From Alopecurus myosuroides (taxonomy: Eukaryota; Streptophyta; Magnoliopsida; Poales; Poaceae): a stretch of 64,000 nt of DNA. Below are positions 42,634 through 52,467 of this stretch, piece by piece. Position numbers and translations under genes: made by a program. The notes under the pieces were generated by a model that ran no database searches, was not told the DNA's origin, and saw only the letters and a program-made list of their open reading frames with translations. Every line of letters begins with the position of its first letter. Position 1 is the first letter of the stretch. The DNA is taken from NCBI GenBank assembly GCA_028641055.1, contig CM054058.1, forward strand, positions 84,610,020-84,674,019, given 5' to 3'.

Positions 42634-43996
42634 TGATGCACCCAAAATGCATCTACTTTTCCAAGCACTTTGCATCGTATTTTTCTCTGGAGTCCCCCCA
42701 TAATTGACTAAATCTGCAGAATCTGACGCTGTTTTTAGCAAAATTCTTTCCGTCTATTTTCGCAGGACTTTTCACAGGGGACAAAAACCACGTAACTTTT
42801 TATGGAAAAGAAGGGGAATGAGCACCAGATGGGGCCGGGGGGCCACCCGAGGGCCAAAAGGGGGCCCCACACGCGGCCAGATTCCTTGGCCGCGTGGGGT
42901 CACCCCTTTTGGGCCCAGATGGCCCACTCCGGCTAGGTCTTCGACGTACCCCTCCATATATACGAGAAACTGACGGGTTTCGAAGAAGAGGGCTGTTTGC
43001 GAAACGGAGCGCCGCCGCCACCACGATCTTCGATTTCGGAGTCAGATTGATCCGGGATTTCACCCCGGAGGTGGAATTCGAGGGGCTTCGTCACCATCAT
43101 CATCACCACCATCATCTCCATCAACCATGAGCTCCATAACCCCCTCCATGTGTGAGTAGTTTCTGTAGGCATGTGAGGTGTGAGGGGTTTTGGATGAGAT
43201 TGATCATGTAAATGCTACCCGGTATGCGGGATCTAGGGGTTTGTCTTGAGAATTCTTATGTCTTATGTTGATGCACTATTGCTAGGCTTAATGCTTGTTA
43301 CTAGGGCCCAAGTGGCATGATTTCAGTACTGAACTTACATTGCTACATCATATATTTGAGTTTGGTATCTATCTGCAATGTGTATTACCTGCTATTATGT
43401 TGAACCTGCGAACCCTAAAGTGACAGCTAGGGAAAACAAGGGGGATATGTTCTAGTTTGAGGATTTTGTGTGTTCATGGAGTGTTAATGCGTTGGTCCGG
43501 GCTATTCGAAAGGGTAGACCTTAATTACCTGTAGTTCCAAATTGGCCCCGGTGAAATGGGCATGTAGGACAATAGGCTTTGTGCAAATTCTCTTGGTTAG
43601 TACGCACAATAATTTACGGAACACACACCTACATAAAACTGAGATAGAGAAAGGCCTCGCTGCTAGCAAAACATTATTACATGATCAATCTTATCCGTGC
43701 AACACCCCGCTGTCACCTCATGCCTGCGTTTTAGTCTCTTGTTTACTTTCACTCTTTTCCAGTGAAAACTGGGAAAACACTTGCTCTCCATTTACTTTCT
43801 GTTTGTTTACTTTCACTGCATTATTACACTCACCACTCTCGCTGCAAGTTTGTTGATACACATGTGTGGTTGGGAGTGACGTCCCAATTGCTAAAGTCTC
43901 ACTGGTATTCTTGTGTTCCCACTGAGTCGAACTACAAATTTGGGTAATACTTCCCATCGAAGACTACAATTGATCTCCTGCACTTGGGAGCCATCA
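42634..43996 (+). repeat. 3' LTR of element B
   Basis: 1363 bp, TGATGCACCC to GAGCCATCA, with a perfect hairpin at 42870-42896. Followed by the target duplication CCAGT. Confidence 0.93.
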
Positions 43997-44001
43997 CCAG
44001 T

Positions 44002-44546
44002 CTGTGAAAAGGAAGCTCACAAGGGGTAGACTGGGTTGTCCACTTAAGGATGCAAACATCATCCTTACTGAATACCAGAGTATACATGAACCGAGTAATG
44101 AGCAGAGTGTTGTACGGGCACTGGGTCTCCATGAGCTTCACAAGCCCGAACCTCTCAACAATACTCGCGGCATCAGCAAACTTCTCCTTCTCCTTTATCA
44201 CAGCAAACTCAAATGGGTGCATCTCTCGGATAGGGTACTTTAAGGCACAGTAGATATCTGCATAGATGTATGACTGCTCCAAGTTCCAGAAACGAGAATC
44301 ACAAGTAACATCCCGAGGATAGAGGTAGACATCCTTCTGCCTAATCATAGTGAAATCAGGAACACTGGCATCGGTCTTATAGTTGAGCCGAGTCTTCCTC
44401 TTAGGCCTAGATGAAACCACTTTCGGGCGCTTGCCAGAGCTCCTCTTATCAGCACCAGAACCACCTGTGAAACGAGACAATAGAAGGAAAACAATGGAGA
44501 TGAGTGCCCACATGTCAAACAATGGAGGAATCATGCATAAAAACAA
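44002..44546 (-). pseudogene. Element A extra ORF, N-terminal part
   Basis: Minus-strand frame with a basic stretch (DKRSSGKRPKVV, RPKRKTRLNY) followed by a conserved region (RFWNLEQSYIYADIYCALKY, FGLVKLMETQCPYNTLLITR, FMYTLVFSKDDVCILKW). It is cut at 44001/43997 by element B and continues at 33244. At its start the minus strand has a good splice acceptor (CTCGTTTCACAG followed by GTGG, about 44467-44478), so an upstream exon is possible; extra ORFs of Sireviruses are often expressed by splicing. The hydrophobic start (MWALISIVFLLL) lies before that acceptor and is probably intron. Confidence 0.6.
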
Positions 44547-45070
44547 TAGAAAAGATTACAAGTATTAATCTAAAAAGAATTATAGCAAGGATTAATTTTG
44601 GGCTGTTCTCCATCGGTACTGCACTCAGCCGGATATTCCGGTTCAGAACTGAACCGGATATTCCAGTGCACCCGGATATTCTAGTTCAATCGTGGATCGG
44701 ATATTCCGGTACTGCGAAAACAACACAAAAACAATCCTAATCTAGAGTTCAAAAGTAGATCGGTAACAAGTGAATCTAGTCTATTGTATCTAGCATGCAT
44801 AGGGTACCCTAGGGAACAATTCCTACCAAGCATTTTCAACAAAAACACAAGTCCATGGAGTGGTATGGTTATAGGACCAAGATTAAACGAGATTGAACTT
44901 TACCGGAATCCATGGACGAAGGTACTTGGATGGAACTGCTCCCGAGGACGAGGGGAACTAGATCTGAGCCAAAGCTTGAAGATCCCGCGGAGGAAACGGC
45001 CCGGGGGGCCAAGAAATAGTGCGGCGGCGTGGGGGGGTGGAGGAGAGGAGTTGGGGAAGAAAGGGCACAA
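44547..45070 (-). other. Element A spacer, part 1
   Basis: Contains CCGGATATTCCGG-type words at 44630-44715. 44980-45070 is GC-rich, and element C begins at 45071. Confidence 0.6.
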
Positions 45071-46110
45071 TGTCGCACCTGGACTTCTAGAGGATACTCG
45101 CAGTTCCGTTGAACAGTAGTTGATTGGATTACCGGGCTTACCGGCACCCGCATCTCTTACGAGTAGGCCAACACACGTATGTGTGACAACCAACCCCTAC
45201 TGTTCATCGTCTACGTAAACCATCCCATAGAAATCAGGATACTACCATTGACGTACTTCATACCATACACACATGGTACGTCAACGGTGTTTAACAAAAT
45301 GATAGCACAACAGATCTCTAAGACACAAATAAATAGAAATAAGTTGCAAATAGCTCTCACTAGAGCAGAGATAGCAAATACAATCATCCAGAGGACGAAT
45401 GTCCCAACATATCATCATTACATCTCAGCGGAAGCATTCAAAGGGTCTGAGTACAGACAAATCCAAATAGGCTTAAGAAGCCGGGAATGAAAAGGAAAAA
45501 TGGAGCCCATCCACGTAGTCTCGGATCCTGCCCGGGTCCGCTATCTACTCGTCAGCAGCCTCGTCAAACTCCACGTAGTAGCCATCACGGGGATCCTCGT
45601 AAGCGTAGTCTGCGGAAACCACAGCCCCAAAGGGGTCAGTACAACAACGTATTGGCAAGCAAGACTCACAGTTCACCAAAGTGTAACCCGTCAACACCAA
45701 GCACAGATGCTTTGGGTTCAACGGAAGAAAAGGGGATACAAAAGATGCGGCAGCTGGCTGCACTAACCAACTACAGATACATACTACAACTTCCGGCTAA
45801 CAGAAAGGAGATAAGATAGCGTATCGTAACCAACTATAACTAACTCCAAACAAACCCATCCTGGATCTCGCCCCTTATCCAAAGAAGCAATCCGAGGATA
45901 ACTCACACAGTTGGATTAGTGATGGATCAAGTTATTGTGGCAATAAGGCTATTACTAGTCAAGTTATCATTAGTTGGGTGTAAGTTGTTCTGAGTACTTG
46001 TTAGCCAGTACTTTCACCAAGTAACCATAACCGCGGAAAACACGGCTTCTCAAGAAGATTTATCCCTGCAGGGGTGCACCAATTTGGCCGTACACGTAAG
46101 AATATCCCGC

Positions 46111-46161
46111 CAGGCGGGAATCAAACCCACCAAGCGAGGCACTCTACACAACTCAACTCTT
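46111..46161 (-). other. tRNA-like segment 2 in the LTR leader (also at 56521-56571)
   Basis: Minus strand GAGTTGTGTAGAGTGCC resembles a D-arm/box A, and GTGGGTTTGATTCCCGC forms a T-arm with a 7-base loop and box B. There is almost no anticodon arm, so it is a relic at best. Confidence 0.35.
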
Positions 46162-48098
46162 CTTCGCATCAAGCCCAAAGCACCACGTGCTGTGCGTGCG
46201 CGGCTAATCGAGCCCCACGAAGAAAAGGGGACCCTCATAACACTCTAAGACCACGCCGCCCTAAATGCCGACTACAAAAGTTCCACCCTGGCCTCGGGTT
46301 CGTACCTGCATATGAGTGCATCAAATGGAAAGCCCGAACTAAGTGTGGCGATTTGGACGAGATGCGAATCGAATCAAATTGAGGGGGGCGCCCATACACG
46401 CTTCCCACATGCGGATAGTGCGCTCATCATGGATCAGTAGACAAGACCCTTTTCCTAATTAGGGTCGACACTAGCAGGCCTCAAAACCACGCCGGGCCTC
46501 CTGCCGGTGCCTTATCAGCAAATTATTATTACCTCAAGATTAACAGGTTGTTGTTTAACATCGAGCCCCAGAACATAATAGAAATAGTAACGGAAGATAA
46601 CGGGTAACAGACTCGAGCAGAAACAACCCTAAGCATGCTAGTAAGACACGTGCAACAAGCAAAGGGGTTATAGGTGTGGACGTGAGGCTATATCAGGGTT
46701 AAAGGATAACATGTGATAGGTTTGAACAGAAGCAACGATTCATAGGGCTAGCAGAAATAGACAACGGAAAGTATCGGTATCCAATGTTGAAAGGAACACA
46801 GTGGTTCATGTGAGTGAATACTTGCCTGCAAACTCAGCAGCCTGGTACTGAGCTAACTCCTCAGAAGGGGTGTCGTAAACCTCGTCTGTCTCAACGTCGT
46901 CGTCTATTCGAGAAGAAGCAAACAAACAACGCAGAGAGACAAACAATCAATAACATGGCAAAGTGCACAATCATGGGATGATGCATGACCATTTAATTGA
47001 TGCATAGAAATAACCTAGTTGACATGGTAACATAACATGGTTTAAATGGACCCACATGCAAATTGGATTTCATATGGAAAACCCATGAATTATGGTTTGA
47101 ATAATTGTTTTACAACTAATCAATAGGTGAAAGTGGATTAGTATGATGCATGGAAGATGAAAACAATAAGAAAACAACAATAGATGCAAGTAGAAATGAA
47201 ATTTTCCAAGTGTGGAATTTTATTGATTAAGTTTTGGAATTTTGGTTACTTAAAGGTGTCACACAAACATTTGTTGTTTTCAGCAATTTTAATTGTTCAA
47301 AACAAATAACAAAATTCATATTTGGAAAGTACACAAAATTTTAGGTGGATTACATGTTTCAATTATTGAAAAAGGAATTAGAATGAATTATTTATGAATT
47401 AAACAAGTTTAAACAAGATTTAAATGAATTTAAATCAAGTATGAATTTATTTGAATTTTTATTTGTTCAAAACATTAAACCAAATTCATATTTGAAAAGT
47501 TTATACTTTTCTAGTTTGAAAACATATTTTATATGTTCAAAAATAATTTAATTTGAGCAAGTTATGAATTTAGCAAATTTAAATGATTTAAACAAGGTTT
47601 AAATTATTTAAGCAATTTTAATTATTCAAAACATGAAACAAAATTTATATTTGGCAAGGTGGTTCAAAATGGCATGGAAAACATATTTTATTTGTGTTAT
47701 TTGAATTAAGTATGAATTAGTTATGCATTTAATCAAATTTAAAATGAGTGGTTTGAATTTGAAATTTGAATGCATTTGAATTATTCAAAATAGAAAACAA
47801 ATGATGTAATCATGTAGAGAATTTAATTTGGTGCAGCAAACATATTTTATTTACATTATTTGGATTTATAAAATGAAAGTTATTAGCATATTAAAATTAG
47901 GGACCAATCTGTGAAGAAAAGGACTTAATTTAAATAGAAAAACTGGGGCAGAACGTTTTCTACCTCGCAGCGGCTAGCCCTAGCCACTGACGAGGGGGCC
48001 CTGTCCACCGTGGCAGCGCGTGGAGGCACGCGTGGCCACCACTGCCTATGGCAGGTGGCCCTGCCTGGCCAGCGTGGCGCGCAAATTGGGGTTTTATT

Positions 48099-48168
48099 CG
48101 CGAGCGCAGGGCTCGAACCCGCGCTGCGGAAGCGCGAGCAGTGGTGCGTTACCACTACGGTGTGCGAT
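48099..48168 (-). other. tRNA-like segment 1 in the LTR leader (also at 58511-58578)
   Basis: Minus strand: GTAGTGGTAACGCACC (box A-like), then GCGGGTTCGAGCCCTGC, a T-arm with loop TTCGAGC and an exact box B. The middle can form GCGCT/AGCGC with a 5-base loop. The acceptor stem does not pair, so this is not a functional tRNA. Confidence 0.4.
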
Positions 48169-48703
48169 TGGTTCTTTTCAGTATAGGGGGCGCATCTAGG
48201 TTGAGGTTCAGCAGCGTTAACTGAACTTTGTCAGTTAACTGAACTGAACCTGGCCGCGCTTGCAACGCTCGCCGGCGGTGAACTGCGCGCTGCTCGTGCT
48301 CGAGTGCGTGTGCAAAGGAAAAAGGCGTGCTCGCGGGCGTGCAGAGTTGCAGAGAGGGAACAGGAGGGGAGGATGGTGTGCTCACGGTCGCTGTAGAGGT
48401 AGCAGCGGCTCGACGGCGAGGTGGACGACGGCGAGAGCTGCGAGGACGGCGGCGTGGAAGCAGAAGGTCTCCGGGCTCGCGGAGGTGTCGATGAGCTCGA
48501 GGACGCTACGGCGGTTTGATCCCCGCGGTCAGCCAGGCAGGAGGAGGGTGGCAACGGCGATGATCGCCATGGATTCAGAAAGGTGGAGCTCCGGTGAGGT
48601 TGCAGAGAGGGGGGATTCCGGCAGTGAGAGGGAAAACGACGGCGCAGCTCGAGGGAGAAGGGAGGTAGGGGTCTAGGGCTGCTCGGGGAACCCTAGGGGT
48701 AGG

Positions 48704-48710
48704 TTTTATA
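48704..48710 (-). promoter_or_regulatory. TATA box of the element C 3' LTR
   Basis: Minus strand GCCTATAAAACCTACCCC, in the GC island about 780 bases from the LTR start, also at 59115-59121 in the 5' LTR. Confidence 0.6.
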
Positions 48711-49490
48711 GGCTAGGGGGCGCGCGGTGGCCGTTGCTGCGCGACGGCGTCGACGTGGATAGGCGCGATGGCGCGCCGTACAGCTAGAAGAAGACCCCGA
48801 AGGGGTACGGGCCGTGGGGGTAGCTGGGCTGGCCCAACTGGCTGCACTGCCCCTCTGCGTGTTTCCTTTTTAATTTCTTTCTTCTCGTTTCTTTTTTTTG
48901 CTGAAATGAAATAGGGAAGAAAGCTAGGGTTTTGATGTTAGAAAATTTTAGAAAAAATTGGTATTGATTAGTTATGTAACAGCAACAACTTGCCAAGTTT
49001 TGTTTTTCAAAAAGTTCAAAATAAAATGTTGTTTGTGATTTGATTGAAATTTGAATGAATTTTGAGATTAAGTGATTTATTGAAAACAAGATTTAAATAG
49101 TTTGAACCTTATAGTTTAAATGGAAACAAATGATTAGAATTGTGTTGTAATTTTCATAAATTCCAAAAGGTTGCTGTTTGGAAAATGTGATTTGAATTTT
49201 GAATGGAATTTGAGTTAAGTGAGTTATTACATAAAATAACAAGTTAATAACTCTATTTAAATAGAAACAACTAGCTGTTTTAATTGAACTTTTTATTTGG
49301 AAAAGATGTAACATAACAAGTATGAAACAAAGCTTTGAATACTGTTTGAATTTCAATTGTGAAAACAAAGGAAAACAGATGCAAACAAAAGGAAAACAAA
49401 TGCAATGACTAAGATGCCATGATGCAAAACATTAATTAAACAAGAAACAAACATTCTAAATGGAAGTTTTCATACTTGGGATGTTACAAA

Positions 49491-49504
49491 ACGCCCCCCC
49501 TTGA
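49491..49504 (-). promoter_or_regulatory. Polypurine tract of element C
   Basis: Minus strand TCAAGGGGGGGCGT, two bases before the 3' LTR. Confidence 0.7.
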
Positions 49505-49525
49505 AGGAATCGCGTCCCGAGATTC

Positions 49526-52467
49526 CTACTGAGAAGAGAAAAGGTCCGGATACTTCTTGCGAAGATCCTCTTCGGTCTCCCACGTTGCCTCTTTATCGGA
49601 ATGATGCGACCACTGCACTTTCAAGAACTTGGTGCTCTTGTTGCGAGTCTTACGCTCGGTCTCATCGAGAATACGAACAGGGTGCTCCTCATAAGATAGA
49701 TCTTCTTGCAGTTCAATGGAATCATGATCAACTGCATGATCTGGATCTTTGAAACACCTCTTGAGCTGTGACACGTGAAACACATCGTGCACCTTGGATA
49801 GTTTTTCTGGAAGTTCAAGACGATAGGCATTTTCCGCACGCCTCGAGAGAATGTTGAAAGGACCAATGTATCTTGGTGCAAGCTTTCCTTTCACACCGAA
49901 ACGATGAGTGCCTCTGAGGGGAGTTACACGGAGATATGCCTTGTCACCAGGTGCATAGATCATATCCCTGTGCTTGCTGTCATAGTAGCTTTTCTGACGA
50001 GACTGAGCAATCTTGAGATTGTCACGAATGATGCGAACTTTCTCTTCGGCTTCCTTAACAATGTCAGGGCCTAAGAGTGAATGTTCACCAGCTCCAGACC
50101 AATTGATTGGACTCCTGCATCTGCGACCATAGAGAGCTTCAAATGGTGCCATGCCTAGGCTTGCCTGGAAGCTGTTGTTGTAGGAGAATTCAACATACGG
50201 AAGGCATTCCTCCCATTTCATGCCAAAGGAGAGACCACATGCTCTGAGCATATCCTCGAGAATCTGATTGACTCTTTCGACTTGCCCTTGAGACTGAGGA
50301 TGGTAGGCTGTGCTGAACAGAAGTTTGGTGCCCAAAGCTTCTTGAAAGCTTTTCCAGAAATGAGAAGTGAATATGCTTCCACGGTCTGAGCTTATTTCCA
50401 ATGGAACACCATGAAGAGGAACAATCTTTGCTGTGTAGAGCTCTGCTAACTGGCTAGCTGAGATTGTTTCTTTGACAGCAAAGAAGTGAGCTACTTTAGT
50501 GAGACGATCAATAACAACGAAGATTGCATCGTTGCCCTTCTTGGACTTTGGAAAACCAGTGACGAAGTCCATTTCAATCATGTCCCACTTCCACTCAGGA
50601 ATTTTCAGAGGCTGGAGTAGACCGGCTGTTTTCTGATGGACTGCCTTAACACGTTGACAAACGTCGCATTCAGAAACGTATTGAGCAATTTCACGTTTCA
50701 TGCCAGGCCACCAATACAGGGTCTTGAGATCCTGATACATCTTTGTACTTCCAGGGTGGATGGAGAGAGGAGTTTCATGAGCCTCCTTGAGAATGACGTC
50801 TTTGAGACTTTGAACTTGAGGAACTGCAATGCGTCCTTCGAAAAACACAGTTCCCTTGTCATCAATTGAGAATGACTTAAATTTATCCTTGCCTTCTTTG
50901 ATGTGCTCTACCATCTTCTTGATTTTAGCATCACGAAGTTGTTCAGAACGAATCTTGTCCTCGAGAGTTGGACTGGCTGTCAAGTTCGCAAGATAGCCTT
51001 GAGGAACAAGACCAAGGTTCAGCTTCTGGAATTCTTCATGAAGTGGAGGTTGGCTTTCCATGATCATGAGATTATTGCAATACGACTTGCGACTGAGAGC
51101 ATCAGCCATAACATTAGCCTTGCCTGGAGTGTAAGAAATGGTGAGATCAAAGTCTTTAATCTTTTCAATCCATCTCCTTTGCCTGAGGTTTAGATCTGGT
51201 TGAGTGAAGATGTATTTCAGACTCTTATGATCGGAAAAGATTTCAGTGCGATTACCCAACAAGTATTGCCTCCATTTCTTGAGGGCAAACACAACTGCTG
51301 CAAGTTCTAGGTCATGTGTGGGATAATTTTGCTCATGTGCGTTCAACTGACGTGAAGCATAAGCCACAACTTGACGTTCTTGCATAAGAACTGCTCCTAG
51401 ACCTTGGAGAGATGCGTCGTAGAATATCTGGAAAGGTTTGGTAGTATCTGGGCCAACCAGAACTGGTGTAGAAGTGAGTTTAGTCTTCAGGAGATTGAAA
51501 CTTTCATCACATTGTGGAGACCAAACGAACTTCTTGTCCTTCTTTGTGAGATCAGTTAGAGGTTTGGCAATCTTGGAGAAGTTTTGGACGAAACGAGGGC
51601 AATAGCTAGCTAAGCCAAGAAAACTTCTGACTTGCTTCACCGTCTTAGGAGGTTTCCAATCAACAATTGCTTTAACCTTTTCTGGATCAATGGCTATGCC
51701 CTTGGCGGAGATGACATGACCAAGGTAAGCAACTTCTGGAATCCAGAACTCACATTTGGAGAATTTGGCATATAAACGATGCTCGCGAAGTTTCATGAGA
51801 GTGAGACGAAGGTGTTCTTCGTGCTCTTCCTCGGATTTTGAGTAGACCAGAATGTCATCAAGATATACCACAACGAACTTGTCGAGGTATTCATGGAAAA
51901 CAGAATTCATGAGTCGAGAGAATGTCGCCGGTGCATTGGTGAGACCAAAGGACATGACGGTGTATTCATATAGACCGTACCGAGTGGTGAAAGTTGTTTT
52001 TGGAATATCTTCCTTTCTGATCTTTATTTGATGGTAACCCATTCTCAAGTTCAACTTGGAGAATATTGAGGCTCCAGCAAGTTGATCAAAAAGATCATCG
52101 ATACGAGGAATTGGATACTTGTTTTTGATGGTTTTCTCGTTAAGAGGACGATAGTCAACAACGAGTCTCTTTGTTTCATCCTTCTTTGCAACAAACAGAG
52201 TTGGGCAACCCCAAGCGGAGGAACTAGGTTGAATGTAACCTTTTTCCATGTACATATCGATTTGCTCCTTAAAAGTTTTAGTTCAGGAGGAGCTATCTTG
52301 TATGGATGCTTAGAGATTGGAGCAGTACCTGGTTCAAGCTCGATCACGAACTCAACTGCTCTGTCCGGAGGCATCCCTGGCAACTCTTCTGGAAAGACGT
52401 CAGGGAATTCACAAACCACCGGAACATTTTCAAGTAGAGGTAGAGGTTTAGCATCGATGATGTACAG
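49526..52467 (-). pseudogene. Element C pol: reverse transcriptase, RNase H, integrase, chromodomain
   Basis: In frame with gag after a TAG at 52468-52470: CEFPDVFPEELPGMPPDR and IELEPGTAPISKHPYK, then a one-base frameshift near 52260-52270. From 52255 a 909-codon frame holds the reverse transcriptase ([33 protein letters not shown]), RNase H ([40 protein letters not shown]), integrase ([59 protein letters not shown]) and a chromodomain ([35 protein letters not shown]). In motif A the first catalytic aspartate is asparagine ([11 protein letters not shown], codon at 52049-52051; family SKIDLRSGYHQ). Normally this copies RNA and targets integration by chromatin binding. Here it is disabled. Confidence 0.9.

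Larger units (their letters stand above)
33250..43996 (+). mobile_element. Element B: Athila-type Gypsy element lacking reverse transcriptase and integrase
   Basis: Flanked by CCAGT (33245-33249 and 43997-44001), with LTRs of 1366 and 1363 bp that are nearly identical. The primer-binding site TGGCGCCGTTGCCGGGGA is the tRNA-Asp type of Athila elements. Inside are gag, an aspartic protease, an extra ORF with stops, about 1.5 kb without genes, an antisense LTR-like segment and a polypurine tract. No reverse transcriptase, RNase H or integrase motif occurs anywhere, so it depends on another element. This resembles the Triticeae Sabrina type, a name I offer from memory of its organisation. Total 10747 bp. 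Confidence 0.9.
45071..49488 (-). repeat. 3' LTR of element C
   Basis: TGTCGCACCTGGACTTC to GGATGTTACA. Mosaic: a moderately GC part (45071-46900), a very AT-rich part (46950-47930), a GC island (47940-48870) and another AT-rich part to the end. Minus-strand TATA box (TATAAAA, 48704-48710). Two tRNA-like segments lie downstream of it (48099-48168 and 46111-46161). The ORFs on both strands in the GC island are compositional and are not genes. Confidence 0.92.

Noticed and set aside
48099..48168. Functional tRNA gene
   Set aside because: Acceptor stem does not pair and the anticodon loop is not seven bases.
48155..48676. Overlapping ORFs of 76-138 codons on both strands in the GC island of the element C LTR (and at 58590-59087)
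   Set aside because: They occur on both strands of a GC-rich, repetitive LTR, have low-complexity translations and no start context; they are compositional.
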